Source: Fabrea salina (Eukaryota; Ciliophora; Heterotrichea; Heterotrichida; Fabreidae). From it: a stretch of DNA of 64,000 bases. Location: the NCBI GenBank assembly GCA_022984795.1, contig JALIHJ010000073.1, positions 5,001-69,000 of the forward strand, written 5' to 3'. Position numbers and translations under genes: made by a program. Positions 28,200 through 35,935 of this stretch are shown here, piece after piece; the first letter of the stretch is position 1, and the number at the start of each line of letters is the position of its first letter. Below the pieces are notes generated by a model that saw only the letters and a list, made by a program, of their open reading frames with translations, ran no database searches and was not told where the DNA came from.

Positions 28200-28805
28200 A
28201 TGGCAAAAGGACACTCTAAACTCTTGATGATTTTTGACTTAGAAAGAACTCTTTGTTTGACCAAAAAACCTGCACTTAACTCTTTGAAGCTAGAATTCAA
28301 CCCTTCAGACAGCCTTATTCTCAGAGCCCACCTGAACGAACTAAACCACTTTTTGTTTGTAAGAAACAAGTTGTTCTTCAAAGTAGGAGTCTGGACTTCA
28401 AGTTCAGCCGAAACCACACAAAAGCTGTTAGACCCTGTTTTTGGACGGTTCAAAAACAACCTTCTGTTCTTGTACTCCTCTCCCAAAAGCGACTCCCAAA
28501 GAGACCTCCAAAGAGTGTGGTATAACTACCCTGACTTTTCACCTAGTAACACCCTTATGGTGGACTCTCAGGAAAACTCCACCACCCCCGAAGAAAACCA
28601 CATTCCCCTTCCTGAAATGAAACTTAACGACCAAGCCTTAAAGATTCTGCAGGACTACTTAAAGTTTTACTCATACCAAGTGTACTGCGGCAGAGCAAGA
28701 CACCTCATTGACTTTGTCAATAAAATTCCTTTCTCTCTGTACTACCTTGAGCACTCCAAACCTGAGTTTTCAGACCACGACTGGGAAAACAGAAGATTTG
28801 GTTAA
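28200..28805 (+). CDS. NIF/FCP1-like HAD protein with altered active site
   Basis: 201 aa, a compact NLI-interacting-factor-like HAD domain. FDLERTLCLT near residue 12 occupies the place of DLDET, with Glu-Arg replacing the second Asp-Glu. The first (nucleophile) Asp is kept; the acid/base Asp is Glu. VGVWTSSSAETTQKLLDPVF is the family's second motif, and NTLMVDSQENST the last, with one Asp. Either weak phosphatase activity or a binding role is possible. It is distinct from the intact phosphatase at 3663-4751. It starts 1 bp after the histidyl-tRNA synthetase stop. Confidence 0.75.
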   Translation: MAKGHSKLLMIFDLERTLCLTKKPALNSLKLEFNPSDSLILRAHLNELNHFLFVRNKLFFKVGVWTSSSAETTQKLLDPVFGRFKNNLLFLYSSPKSDSQRDLQRVWYNYPDFSPSNTLMVDSQENSTTPEENHIPLPEMKLNDQALKILQDYLKFYSYQVYCGRARHLIDFVNKIPFSLYYLEHSKPEFSDHDWENRRFG

Positions 28806-28838
28806 TACGTTAAGTCATCTTAAACTATAAATAAACCT

Positions 28839-29144
28839 ATGAACACCGAAAGCTTTGGAAAAGTACTTACTTTTAAAAGAGGAAGGGAAGAAATCATAGC
28901 TTCCAAGTCTTTGTTTGAGTGCATGCCTGGCAACCCTGTGCTTTCTAAGCTCAGCATGCGACGCAAGATAATTAAGATGTGCTATAACTACAAAGAAGCC
29001 TTTGGAGAACCAGTCACTGTGAGTTTTGGAAGCAAACACTACTCCTACACTCCTTTAAGGTACTCCCAAGAAACCTCGCCTAAACTTTCCCCTAAAAAGC
29101 AAACTCCGCAGTGGAGGAAGTTAGACCAAACTAGGTACTTCTAG
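28839..29144 (+). CDS. small uncharacterised basic protein
   Basis: 101 aa, starting MNTESFGKVLTFKRGREEII after ATAAACCT. There are no domains, membrane segment or signal peptide. A central helical part (SKLSMRRKIIKMCYNYKEAF) is followed by a Ser/Pro/Lys-rich tail. Reality is supported by ordinary composition, a start in AT-rich context and spacing of 33 and 12 bp to same-strand neighbours. Confidence 0.65.
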   Translation: MNTESFGKVLTFKRGREEIIASKSLFECMPGNPVLSKLSMRRKIIKMCYNYKEAFGEPVTVSFGSKHYSYTPLRYSQETSPKLSPKKQTPQWRKLDQTRYF

Positions 29145-29156
29145 TGTAACTAATAA

Positions 29157-29825
29157 ATGGAAAAGAAAACTGAACTCGACTCACATTCTTTTTACGACTA
29201 CAAAACGCTCTGCAGAGACATTGATCAGGAAAAGCTAAACTTAGGAAAAGCCAGGACCCAGTCTCCCTCTAAAGACCAAAACAAAAACTTCTCCTGCGAG
29301 TCTCCTGAAGAGTTCAGGATTGACTTGTCTAAGATACTCGACACTGAAATCAAAACTCACTACCTCAGCAGAAAAAGTAAGAAGAACCTCTTTCCCTTAC
29401 AAAATAAAACTGGAAGTAAAGAAACTCTTAGTCGCTACAGAAATAAAAGAATAGTGCCCAACACCAAACTCTCTGGAAGACGCAAAGTTGTTATGAAAGT
29501 CCAGGGCAAACCTATTTCTCCTGTGAAACTAGACACCAGCAGCTCCCCTGTGAACATGTCTCACAAGTACATGAAAAAAGATATAGACACCTCTTGCAGC
29601 AGGTTCAACACCCAACAAGCCTCCAACAAAAGCCTTACTTACGAATTGCCTAGACGTTTTAATTCCAACTTCAGAGTAGTTAACTGCCCCGTGCTTAATT
29701 TGAAACTAAACCAAAAACTCAGAAGACCTAGGACTTCCCGCAAAGGCGAGTTACGCAAAGCTCCTCTTAACGCCAACCAGACCAAGTCCAGAATCTTCCG
29801 GAACCTCCGAATTTGTGATAATTAA
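29157..29825 (+). CDS. uncharacterised basic, low-complexity protein
   Basis: 222 aa, rich in Lys, Arg, Ser and Asn and probably disordered. Basic clusters include SRKSKKNLFP, SGRRKVVMKV and RRPRTSRKGELRK. No domain is recognised. The ATG follows AACTAATAA. It converges on the SCOT-2 gene with an 8-bp gap. Confidence 0.7.
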   Translation: MEKKTELDSHSFYDYKTLCRDIDQEKLNLGKARTQSPSKDQNKNFSCESPEEFRIDLSKILDTEIKTHYLSRKSKKNLFPLQNKTGSKETLSRYRNKRIVPNTKLSGRRKVVMKVQGKPISPVKLDTSSSPVNMSHKYMKKDIDTSCSRFNTQQASNKSLTYELPRRFNSNFRVVNCPVLNLKLNQKLRRPRTSRKGELRKAPLNANQTKSRIFRNLRICDN

Positions 29826-29833
29826 TAAGCTTA

Positions 29834-31300
29834 TTACTGGAGCATTTGCCTAAGGTCAGAGGCTACATTAAAGGAACACCCAGTTTTGTCCCTTACTTCT
29901 TGAAGACTAACTCCCTTTGCCAGCTCTATAAGCGTCATGCCGTCAATTCTGAAGTCAAAGACTCCTAGTTCTGTAATTAACAAGTCCACACATCTTTTAC
30001 CAGTCAAAGGCAGTGTGCAGTCTTTTAAGACTTTAGGCATGCCTTCGTGGGTGTGCATCATAGTCACTATCAACTTAGTGCGCTCGTGTGCAATTGAGTC
30101 CATTGAAGAGCCCATTCCTTTGACGTACTTTCCTGGAACAACCCAGTTAGCTAAGTCTCCTTTTTGAGAGACTTGGAAACCTCCCACTATCACAGCGTCC
30201 ATGTGGCCCCCTCTTAGCATGTCTAAAGCCAAGATACTGGAGCAAGTGGCGCCTCCTTGGATTATGCTGATAGTTTCTCGATTTGTGTTAACTAAGTCAG
30301 GGTCTTCTTCCCCAGGTCTGGGGTAAGCGCCAGCTCCTACTATGCCTGAAGGAGAGTGGACAAATATAGTAGTGTCTTCAGGCACGAAGTTAGAAACCAT
30401 ACTAGGAATTCCTAAGCCTAAGTTCACGTACATTCCGTCTTTGAGTTCGCGAGCAGCTCTTTTGGCTATTCGGAGTCTTTCTTGCTGTTGGGCTTTTTCC
30501 TTTATTTTTAGTTTGCCGCCTTCTTCTTGTAGAGTGAGATGCTCTATTGGTTTTTCGTAGTACTCTCCCTTCACAAGTCGGTTCACAAATATTCCAGGTG
30601 TGTCAATTTCGTCAGGGTCTATTTCTCCTGGCTCAACTATTTGCTCAACTTCAGCAATGGTTACCCGGGAGCACATAGCTATTTCTGGGTTGAAGTTTTT
30701 GGCTGTTTTTCTGTAAACTAGGTTTCCCATTTTGTCGGCTTTCCAGGCTTTTATAAGTGAAAAGTCAGTGTTAAGGGCTTGCTCGAGTAAGTGTTCCTGG
30801 CCGTTGAAGATTCTTTTTTCCTTGCCAGGAGAAACCACCTGCACGCCTTTTCCTTCAGGCGAGTACTTAATGGGGAACAAGCCTTCTTCAATGATAGTGT
30901 TGACTCCAGTTTTCGTCCAGAAACCTGGGATTCCAGCACCTGCAGCACGTACACGCTCAGCAAGAGTTCCTTCAGGAACTAACACTAGTTCTATTTCGCC
31001 ATTCATGTACTGCTTTTCAATTTCGCGACTTGAACCCAAGAAGCTTGTAACAACACGCTTCAGTTGTTTGGTCTGTAACAAGATGTCTAACCCGTAGCCC
31101 ATGACTCCGCAACTCATAGAATAAGCTGTGAAGTCGTAATTCCCGAAATCCCTCAAAGACCTCAGTAAGTTTTCTGGCACACCGCAACAACCGTACCCCC
31201 CCACAGCTATCCTTGAGCCCGACCTTATATCTTCAATGGCTTCTAGCGCTGTATCGTAAATCCTGGTGGACATGCAAGCTCTTCTTCCTATCCTGAGCAT
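29834..31300 (-). CDS. SCOT paralogue lacking the catalytic glutamate (probable pseudoenzyme)
   Basis: 488 aa from ATG 31300, with mitochondrial-type leader MLRIGRRACMSTRI. It aligns end to end with the SCOT at 25480-26943 (VGGYGCCGVPENLLRSL, VPEGTLAERVRAAGAGIPGF, NWVVPGKYVKGMGSSMDS, CTLPLTGKR). In the catalytic loop HSPSGIVGAGAYP replaces HGENGLLGIGPYP, so the nucleophilic Glu is Pro and the following Asn is Ser. GKET just after it is NRET. Without that Glu no covalent enzyme-CoA thioester can form. The frame is intact and the rest conserved, so a regulatory or heteromeric role under selection is more likely than decay (inference). The upstream extension of the frame runs into the p115 gene and is not used. 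Confidence 0.9.
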   Translation of the reverse strand: MLRIGRRACMSTRIYDTALEAIEDIRSGSRIAVGGYGCCGVPENLLRSLRDFGNYDFTAYSMSCGVMGYGLDILLQTKQLKRVVTSFLGSSREIEKQYMNGEIELVLVPEGTLAERVRAAGAGIPGFWTKTGVNTIIEEGLFPIKYSPEGKGVQVVSPGKEKRIFNGQEHLLEQALNTDFSLIKAWKADKMGNLVYRKTAKNFNPEIAMCSRVTIAEVEQIVEPGEIDPDEIDTPGIFVNRLVKGEYYEKPIEHLTLQEEGGKLKIKEKAQQQERLRIAKRAARELKDGMYVNLGLGIPSMVSNFVPEDTTIFVHSPSGIVGAGAYPRPGEEDPDLVNTNRETISIIQGGATCSSILALDMLRGGHMDAVIVGGFQVSQKGDLANWVVPGKYVKGMGSSMDSIAHERTKLIVTMMHTHEGMPKVLKDCTLPLTGKRCVDLLITELGVFDFRIDGMTLIELAKGVSLQEVRDKTGCSFNVASDLRQMLQ

Positions 31301-31319
31301 ACTATTAAGATGGATTATA

Positions 31320-33896
31320 TTAGAAGTTGAAAGGGTTACTTGTTGGAGTGGAGTTAGTGATTTTGGAAAAGAATGAAAAAGGCTCTTCTTCGTTCTGACT
31401 GAATGGGTCAGCAATGGACTCTTGCTCGAACAAAGAAGCAAGTCCTTGGTTGGGTGGTCCTCTTGGAGCTTCTTCTATTTTAAGCAGGTCTAAAGAAGGC
31501 TTTTGTATTACTTGGGTTTGGAACTTTTTAAGAGGCACTTGTGAAGTCTCTGTAGTTGCTTGTGTTGCTTGGGAGTAGGTTTCTTTGGGAAGTTTGACTC
31601 CCTGGTTGGTTTTGGCTTCTCCAAGGGCTTCAAGTAGTTCTTGGTTTTGGTTTTCTTTGATTTCGTTTAAGTTCTTTAAGTACTCGCAGTCAGCTTGGAG
31701 GTTTTTTACTTGTTCTTGTAAGTCTAAAAAGTCCTTTTGAGAGTGGTTAAGAGTTTGTAAACCCAACTCACTCTCAAGTCTGTGTATTTTAGCTTTTAAA
31801 ATGGTATTTTCTCTGTTGAAAGACAAGTTTTCAAACTGAGTCAACTCAAGAGTTTCTTGGGCCGAGATAAAAGCTTGGTAGATTCCTCTAAGTTCCCTTT
31901 TGGCTTCCAAGTCTTTTTCTATCAACTTGAGTTTTAGACTTTCTACTTCACTTTGCAGAGACATGTTTTCTGACTTGAGTTTGTTGATTTCTGTGTTGAG
32001 TTGTGAAGTGTCTTGTGAAGGCTGATACTTTCTAAAGTCTTGCAGGTTCGAAATCAACTTGTCCTGAACCTGCACCAACTTTGCAAGTTCGCTTTCGCTA
32101 TCAGGTGCATTTTGGGTGATTTCTGTTAAAAGGGTTTTTTTAATAGTTTGGGAAGCTGACCTGAACTGCTTGACTAAAGGCATAGAAAAAGTTCTGTGGT
32201 CTAAAAATAAGTTTTCTTGTTTTTCGGCTTTTGTAAATTCTTGTAGTGAAGTTAACTTTTCAAGTGTGTTGCAAAACCCAGTGTAACCTATTTTTTTAAG
32301 AACCAAAGTTTGAATGTGCGGTGCATGCATTGCAATGCATCCTACTAAGCAAGCACATAAGCTCTGTGGAATTTGTTGGTCTTCAAGTATGTACTCCAGA
32401 CACAAAGGCATGCAAGTTTCTAAATTAGGCTGCAAACACTGAGACCCCACTGAAGAATTGTGTGCTAAAGTGATTAAAAGTCTAGTTACAGGAACTAAGC
32501 TAGTAACTTTTTTGGCACTTAAACTCTCTGTTAAAATAGGAACCACTTTTTGTGGCAAGTTAGCAGAGTTAGTGTCTATTGGTAAGCTAGTAGCAAGTTC
32601 TTTGCTAACTTCGTTGTCAAGCATAAGCATTTCTAAAAGTTTACAAAGCAAGTTTAAGTTAGTGCGTTCCTCTAAGCACTGGTTAAGAACTATGTTGAAA
32701 GGAGGAACTGAGTGGGGGTCTTCTTTGTAACCTGGAACACAAGTGATTTTAGACACTGCAGAGCTCTGGACTTCTTTGTTGGTTTTGCACATGCTCCACA
32801 AAAGCTCAAAAGTCAAACTAGACTCTTGACCCTGAATGCAGTAACTGCACACAAGGTCCAAAAAGTCATACCAGTTGTGAACTTGCAAAGTCAGCAAAGT
32901 CTTTACTAAAGACTGGTTGTTGTGCACTAACAAACTTATCAACTCCAAAGCTGTTCTGCTTTGCTGATAAGAAGAACACGGAAATGCAATGCTGCTAATT
33001 TCTTTGATGAGTTTGGAAAAGTAAACTTGGTTGCTAGATATAAGTTTTCCTTGCTTGTCTTTGCAGGCTTCTATCATGAACTCCAGTGCTGGGTTGTAAG
33101 CTACGCTGTTGATTAGGTGTTTGAGTCTTTCAATGATGACGGGCACTTCTCTTATGAAGTGTTTGTTGAAGTCTGAAAGGAGCATTTTCATAAGCTGAAG
33201 GCAGTCTTTGAGTATCACTCCATCTTCTTGTTTGGTGATTTCTAGTATGCTTTCAAAGAGTCCCTGGAAAGCTAACATCTTGCAGATTTCCTCGTCACTC
33301 TTAGCTATGAACTTCAAAAACAAGATGCACTCTGCTTATAAGTCACCGTTTCTAAGGAACTCAGAGGGTCTGTTCAGAGTCTCTAGGAGTGTGTTGACTT
33401 TGGAAGGGCTTTCGTGGATGTAGTCTGGAAGCGCAGAGTTCTCACGGTCAATCAACTGTTTGAGTATTCTGAGGACAGTGTACTGAGACATAGGGTCCCC
33501 TGCTCCTTCAAGAACCCTCCAAAGAATTCCTAGGTACTCTTGAGTCTAAGTGAGCTTTACATTAAGGGCTTCGGGAAAATGCTCGCCAATAGTCATGGTG
33601 ATGTCCAGGGTGTTTTGAAGCAGGGAAGAATCTAAGCTCTGAAGTAGCACAGAACTCCATTTGGGAAGCAAAAACTCCTCAACTAAGTTTGCTTGTTCTT
33701 CACTAAGTTCAGCAAGGTACTCCACAGACCTGTGAAAATCCTCTGAGTTAGGCCAGGGATTCTCTAAGAGTTCTCCCATGATTCGAAAGAACTTTTTTAC
33801 CTGGGCCAAGTCTTCTTTTTCTGGAAGTTTTGGCAACTCCAAAGCTGGTTTTTCAGACTTACGCTTCAGAAACTCAACCCCACGGTAGAATAACAT
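31320..33896 (-). CDS. USO1: p115/USO1 Golgi vesicle-tethering factor, two 15-nt introns
   Basis: 848 aa after splicing at 33546-33560 and 33332-33346. It starts MLFYRGVEFL, like the p115 start MNFLRGVMGG. An armadillo-like globular head runs to about residue 570, with the family blocks SEFLRNECILFLKFIAKSDE (across the second intron) and VILKDCLQLMKMLLSDFNKHF. A coiled coil covers about 600-760, and a Phe/acid-rich tail ends near the C terminus. It tethers COPI/COPII vesicles at the cis-Golgi via Rab1 and SNAREs. Length is somewhat below animal p115 (about 960). Both introns fix the frame exactly and create family-consistent joins. Confidence 0.9.
33332..33346 (-). other. 15-nt intron, p115 gene (second)
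   Basis: GTGACTTATAAGCAG on the minus strand. It has an in-frame TAA if unspliced; removal joins ...RN to ECILFLKF. Adenine is at position 10. Confidence 0.88.
33546..33560 (-). other. 15-nt intron, p115 gene (first)
   Basis: GTAAAGCTCACTTAG on the minus strand, ending in the in-frame TAG that otherwise stops the frame. Removal joins ...FPEALN to TQEYLGILW. Adenine is at position 10. Confidence 0.9.
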
Positions 33897-33912
33897 TATT
33901 TATTTATTTGAG

Positions 33913-34225
33913 CTAGTTCAAGCTCCCTAGGCCTCTGCTGGGTGGGTTTTTTTGGTGTCTTTTAGTTGGTTTCTGGTCTTCTGTTCTTTTCCTTTTCTGT
34001 GTTTCTTCTTGGGTTGGGGGTGTCGTTGTTTCGTTTTTTTGTTCTGTTTCTTTTTGTGGGGTTCTTCTGGTCTTAATGATGATGTTAACGTAGTTCTTGA
34101 TTTCTCTGTCTAATTTTGTTTTGTTTTGTTGTTAGTTGGTTTCTTTCTTCTGCTAGTTTGTCCGATTCTAGTACTAAGTGGTAGATGAGTGATTCTAGAA
34201 TAACATTATTAATATTATAACTCAT
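33913..34225 (-). CDS. small coiled-coil gene with a one-base frame jump
   Basis: From ATG 34225 (MSYNINNVILESLIYHLVLE) a leucine-heptad coiled coil runs for about 35 residues. It then passes into a neighbouring frame that continues the heptads (LDREIKNYVNIIIK) and ends in a Lys/Thr/Gln-rich tail at TAG 33913-33915, 16 bp before the p115 start. The first frame alone stops at 34085 (46 aa). The jump falls in an AAAACAAAACAAAA stretch with no GT, so no intron can explain it. A sequence error or real frameshift is likely. The total would be about 103 aa. The family is unknown. Confidence 0.55.
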
Positions 34226-34272
34226 TAGAATTCATTGAATATCTTTTGAACATCAAATTTAATCAGATTTCT

Positions 34273-34360
34273 AAGCATATCTTTACACTAGTAGCTGATT
34301 AAGTCTGTGCAAGCATATCTTTACGCTAAGCACCTAACTGATTCCATGCAAATATATCAT
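34273..34360. repeat. degenerate ~38-bp tandem repeats in divergent spacer
   Basis: AAGCATATCTTTAC recurs at 34273 and 34311, and a decayed third start AAATATATC lies at 34350 (spacing 38 and 39 bp). The array lies between the divergent starts at 34225 and 34383, so it may form or space the shared promoter. Confidence 0.6.
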
Positions 34361-34382
34361 TTGCCCTGTTGAGGCTTAGTAA

Positions 34383-35690
34383 ATGGAAGAAATCGCAGAA
34401 ATCGACAACTTTGAAAAAAAGCTCAAAGTAAACCAAGGAGATATATTTGAAAGTTCAAGTTCAGAAGAAGAACAAGTAGAGTTCAAAGAACACTCACACT
34501 ACTCAAACGAGCACATAAAACTGCAACAAAAAGTCCAAATGCTCATTCAAGAAGTTGTCGACAAAGAAAAAGAACTTGAAGCCCTTCGCGAAACCCTTTA
34601 CTACTCCAAACCTGACTTTGAAGAAGCTGAAGGCGACTTCAGGGACAAAAAACTAGTTGAACTCGCCAAAAAGAACAGAGCCCTCCAAGTGTCTTTGGAA
34701 ACCGAAAAGAACAAAGCAGCCCGGGCAATGGAAGAAGTCAACTTTCTCAGACAACAACTAGACAAGAAAAGCTCTACTAAAGGCTGGCAGCACACAACAC
34801 CAAGCGAAAAACCTTCTACTGACTGGAAACAAAAATTCCACCAAATGGAAAAACAGTTCCAAGACATGAAACTCAAACACCACAGTGCCAAAAGTGACCT
34901 TAAAAAAGCCACTCGAATCATCCAAAGAGAAGTAGGTGACTTCGAAAGTCTGGACCAACTAGCTAAAATCGAAACTTGGAAAGGAAGAGCCCAACAAATA
35001 GAAAAACTCAGGTCGAAAATTAACGACCTCCAAAGACAACTAACCAACAAGCCTAAAGAAGAAACCAAAACTCCCACAGGATCTGCTGACTCACGCAGAA
35101 AAGAAATCCTAGCCTTGCAAGACCAACTCACCAAAACCCGCGAAGAATCCGAAGCCTGGAAGAAAAAAGCCCAAGGAGCCAGCAGCCGCAAAACTGCCCT
35201 TGAAAAAGAACTAAAAGAAACAAAAGAAACTTCCAAAAAGCACCTCAGAACCCTTTTGGACAAAACCGAAACAGACGACAAACTGATTTCGGAGCTAAAA
35301 GAAGAACTTGACAGAGTCAGACAAGCCAAAGGCCTTCCTAGAGTGGACACTCAAACAGCTGAAAAAGAAATAACCGAACTTAAATGGCAAGTAGCTAACT
35401 TACACGAAACACTAGCTAAGTACGAAGAAGAACTCCGCGAGAAAACAGAAGTGATAAACCTGTATAAGAACTTTCCAAACAGTAACGGAAAAGAAATTGA
35501 ACACGAAGAAGAGTATTTAAGACGCATCAAAGAATTGGAGGAACAGGTCAGAAAGTCCGAAACTAACCCTAAGTCTGCTTCCGAAGAAGCCAGAATCATC
35601 AAAGACCTTTCTTCGCAGAACGCCAGACTCAGAAGTAAAATCCACCAACTCGAAGAAGAACTGAGCAAGGCTTTCCGAAGCCATAGTTAA
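34383..35690 (+). CDS. CCDC13-like coiled-coil protein
   Basis: 435 aa, coiled coil almost throughout. An acidic N terminus (ESSSSEEEQVEF) is followed by KKLVELAKKNRALQVSLETE (about 98-118) and ETWKGRAQQIEKLRSKINDL (about 200-220). These blocks, especially W(K/R)GRAQQI, are the ones I associate with CCDC13, a centriolar-satellite and ciliary protein. A basal-body or ciliary role is plausible in a densely ciliated cell. Identification rests on motif memory, so it is moderate. Confidence 0.6.
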   Translation: MEEIAEIDNFEKKLKVNQGDIFESSSSEEEQVEFKEHSHYSNEHIKLQQKVQMLIQEVVDKEKELEALRETLYYSKPDFEEAEGDFRDKKLVELAKKNRALQVSLETEKNKAARAMEEVNFLRQQLDKKSSTKGWQHTTPSEKPSTDWKQKFHQMEKQFQDMKLKHHSAKSDLKKATRIIQREVGDFESLDQLAKIETWKGRAQQIEKLRSKINDLQRQLTNKPKEETKTPTGSADSRRKEILALQDQLTKTREESEAWKKKAQGASSRKTALEKELKETKETSKKHLRTLLDKTETDDKLISELKEELDRVRQAKGLPRVDTQTAEKEITELKWQVANLHETLAKYEEELREKTEVINLYKNFPNSNGKEIEHEEEYLRRIKELEEQVRKSETNPKSASEEARIIKDLSSQNARLRSKIHQLEEELSKAFRSHS

Positions 35691-35935
35691 CTAACCTGAT
35701 TTAAGTATTTTTCAGCGGGAAAGTCCGAAAGTCTAGCAATTAATAATTCTAGAATAACCACTTTTGAATACTGCTAAAATCTAACTAAAACCTAGCCTAA
35801 AAGAAAATAGACTCCCTCGACCATTTTCCTGTTAAATAAGTATTTAGCAAAAATTTGTAACTTTTTCCGTTCTGACATTTAAAACAGCAATGAATGGCAC
35901 AAAAAATTTTATATATGTGGACTATAAATCATAAA

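Noticed and set aside
34193-34200. Heat-shock-element-like TTCTAGAA here and at 35747
   Set aside because: The first lies inside the coding sequence of the small coiled-coil gene and the 8-bp word is common at this base composition.
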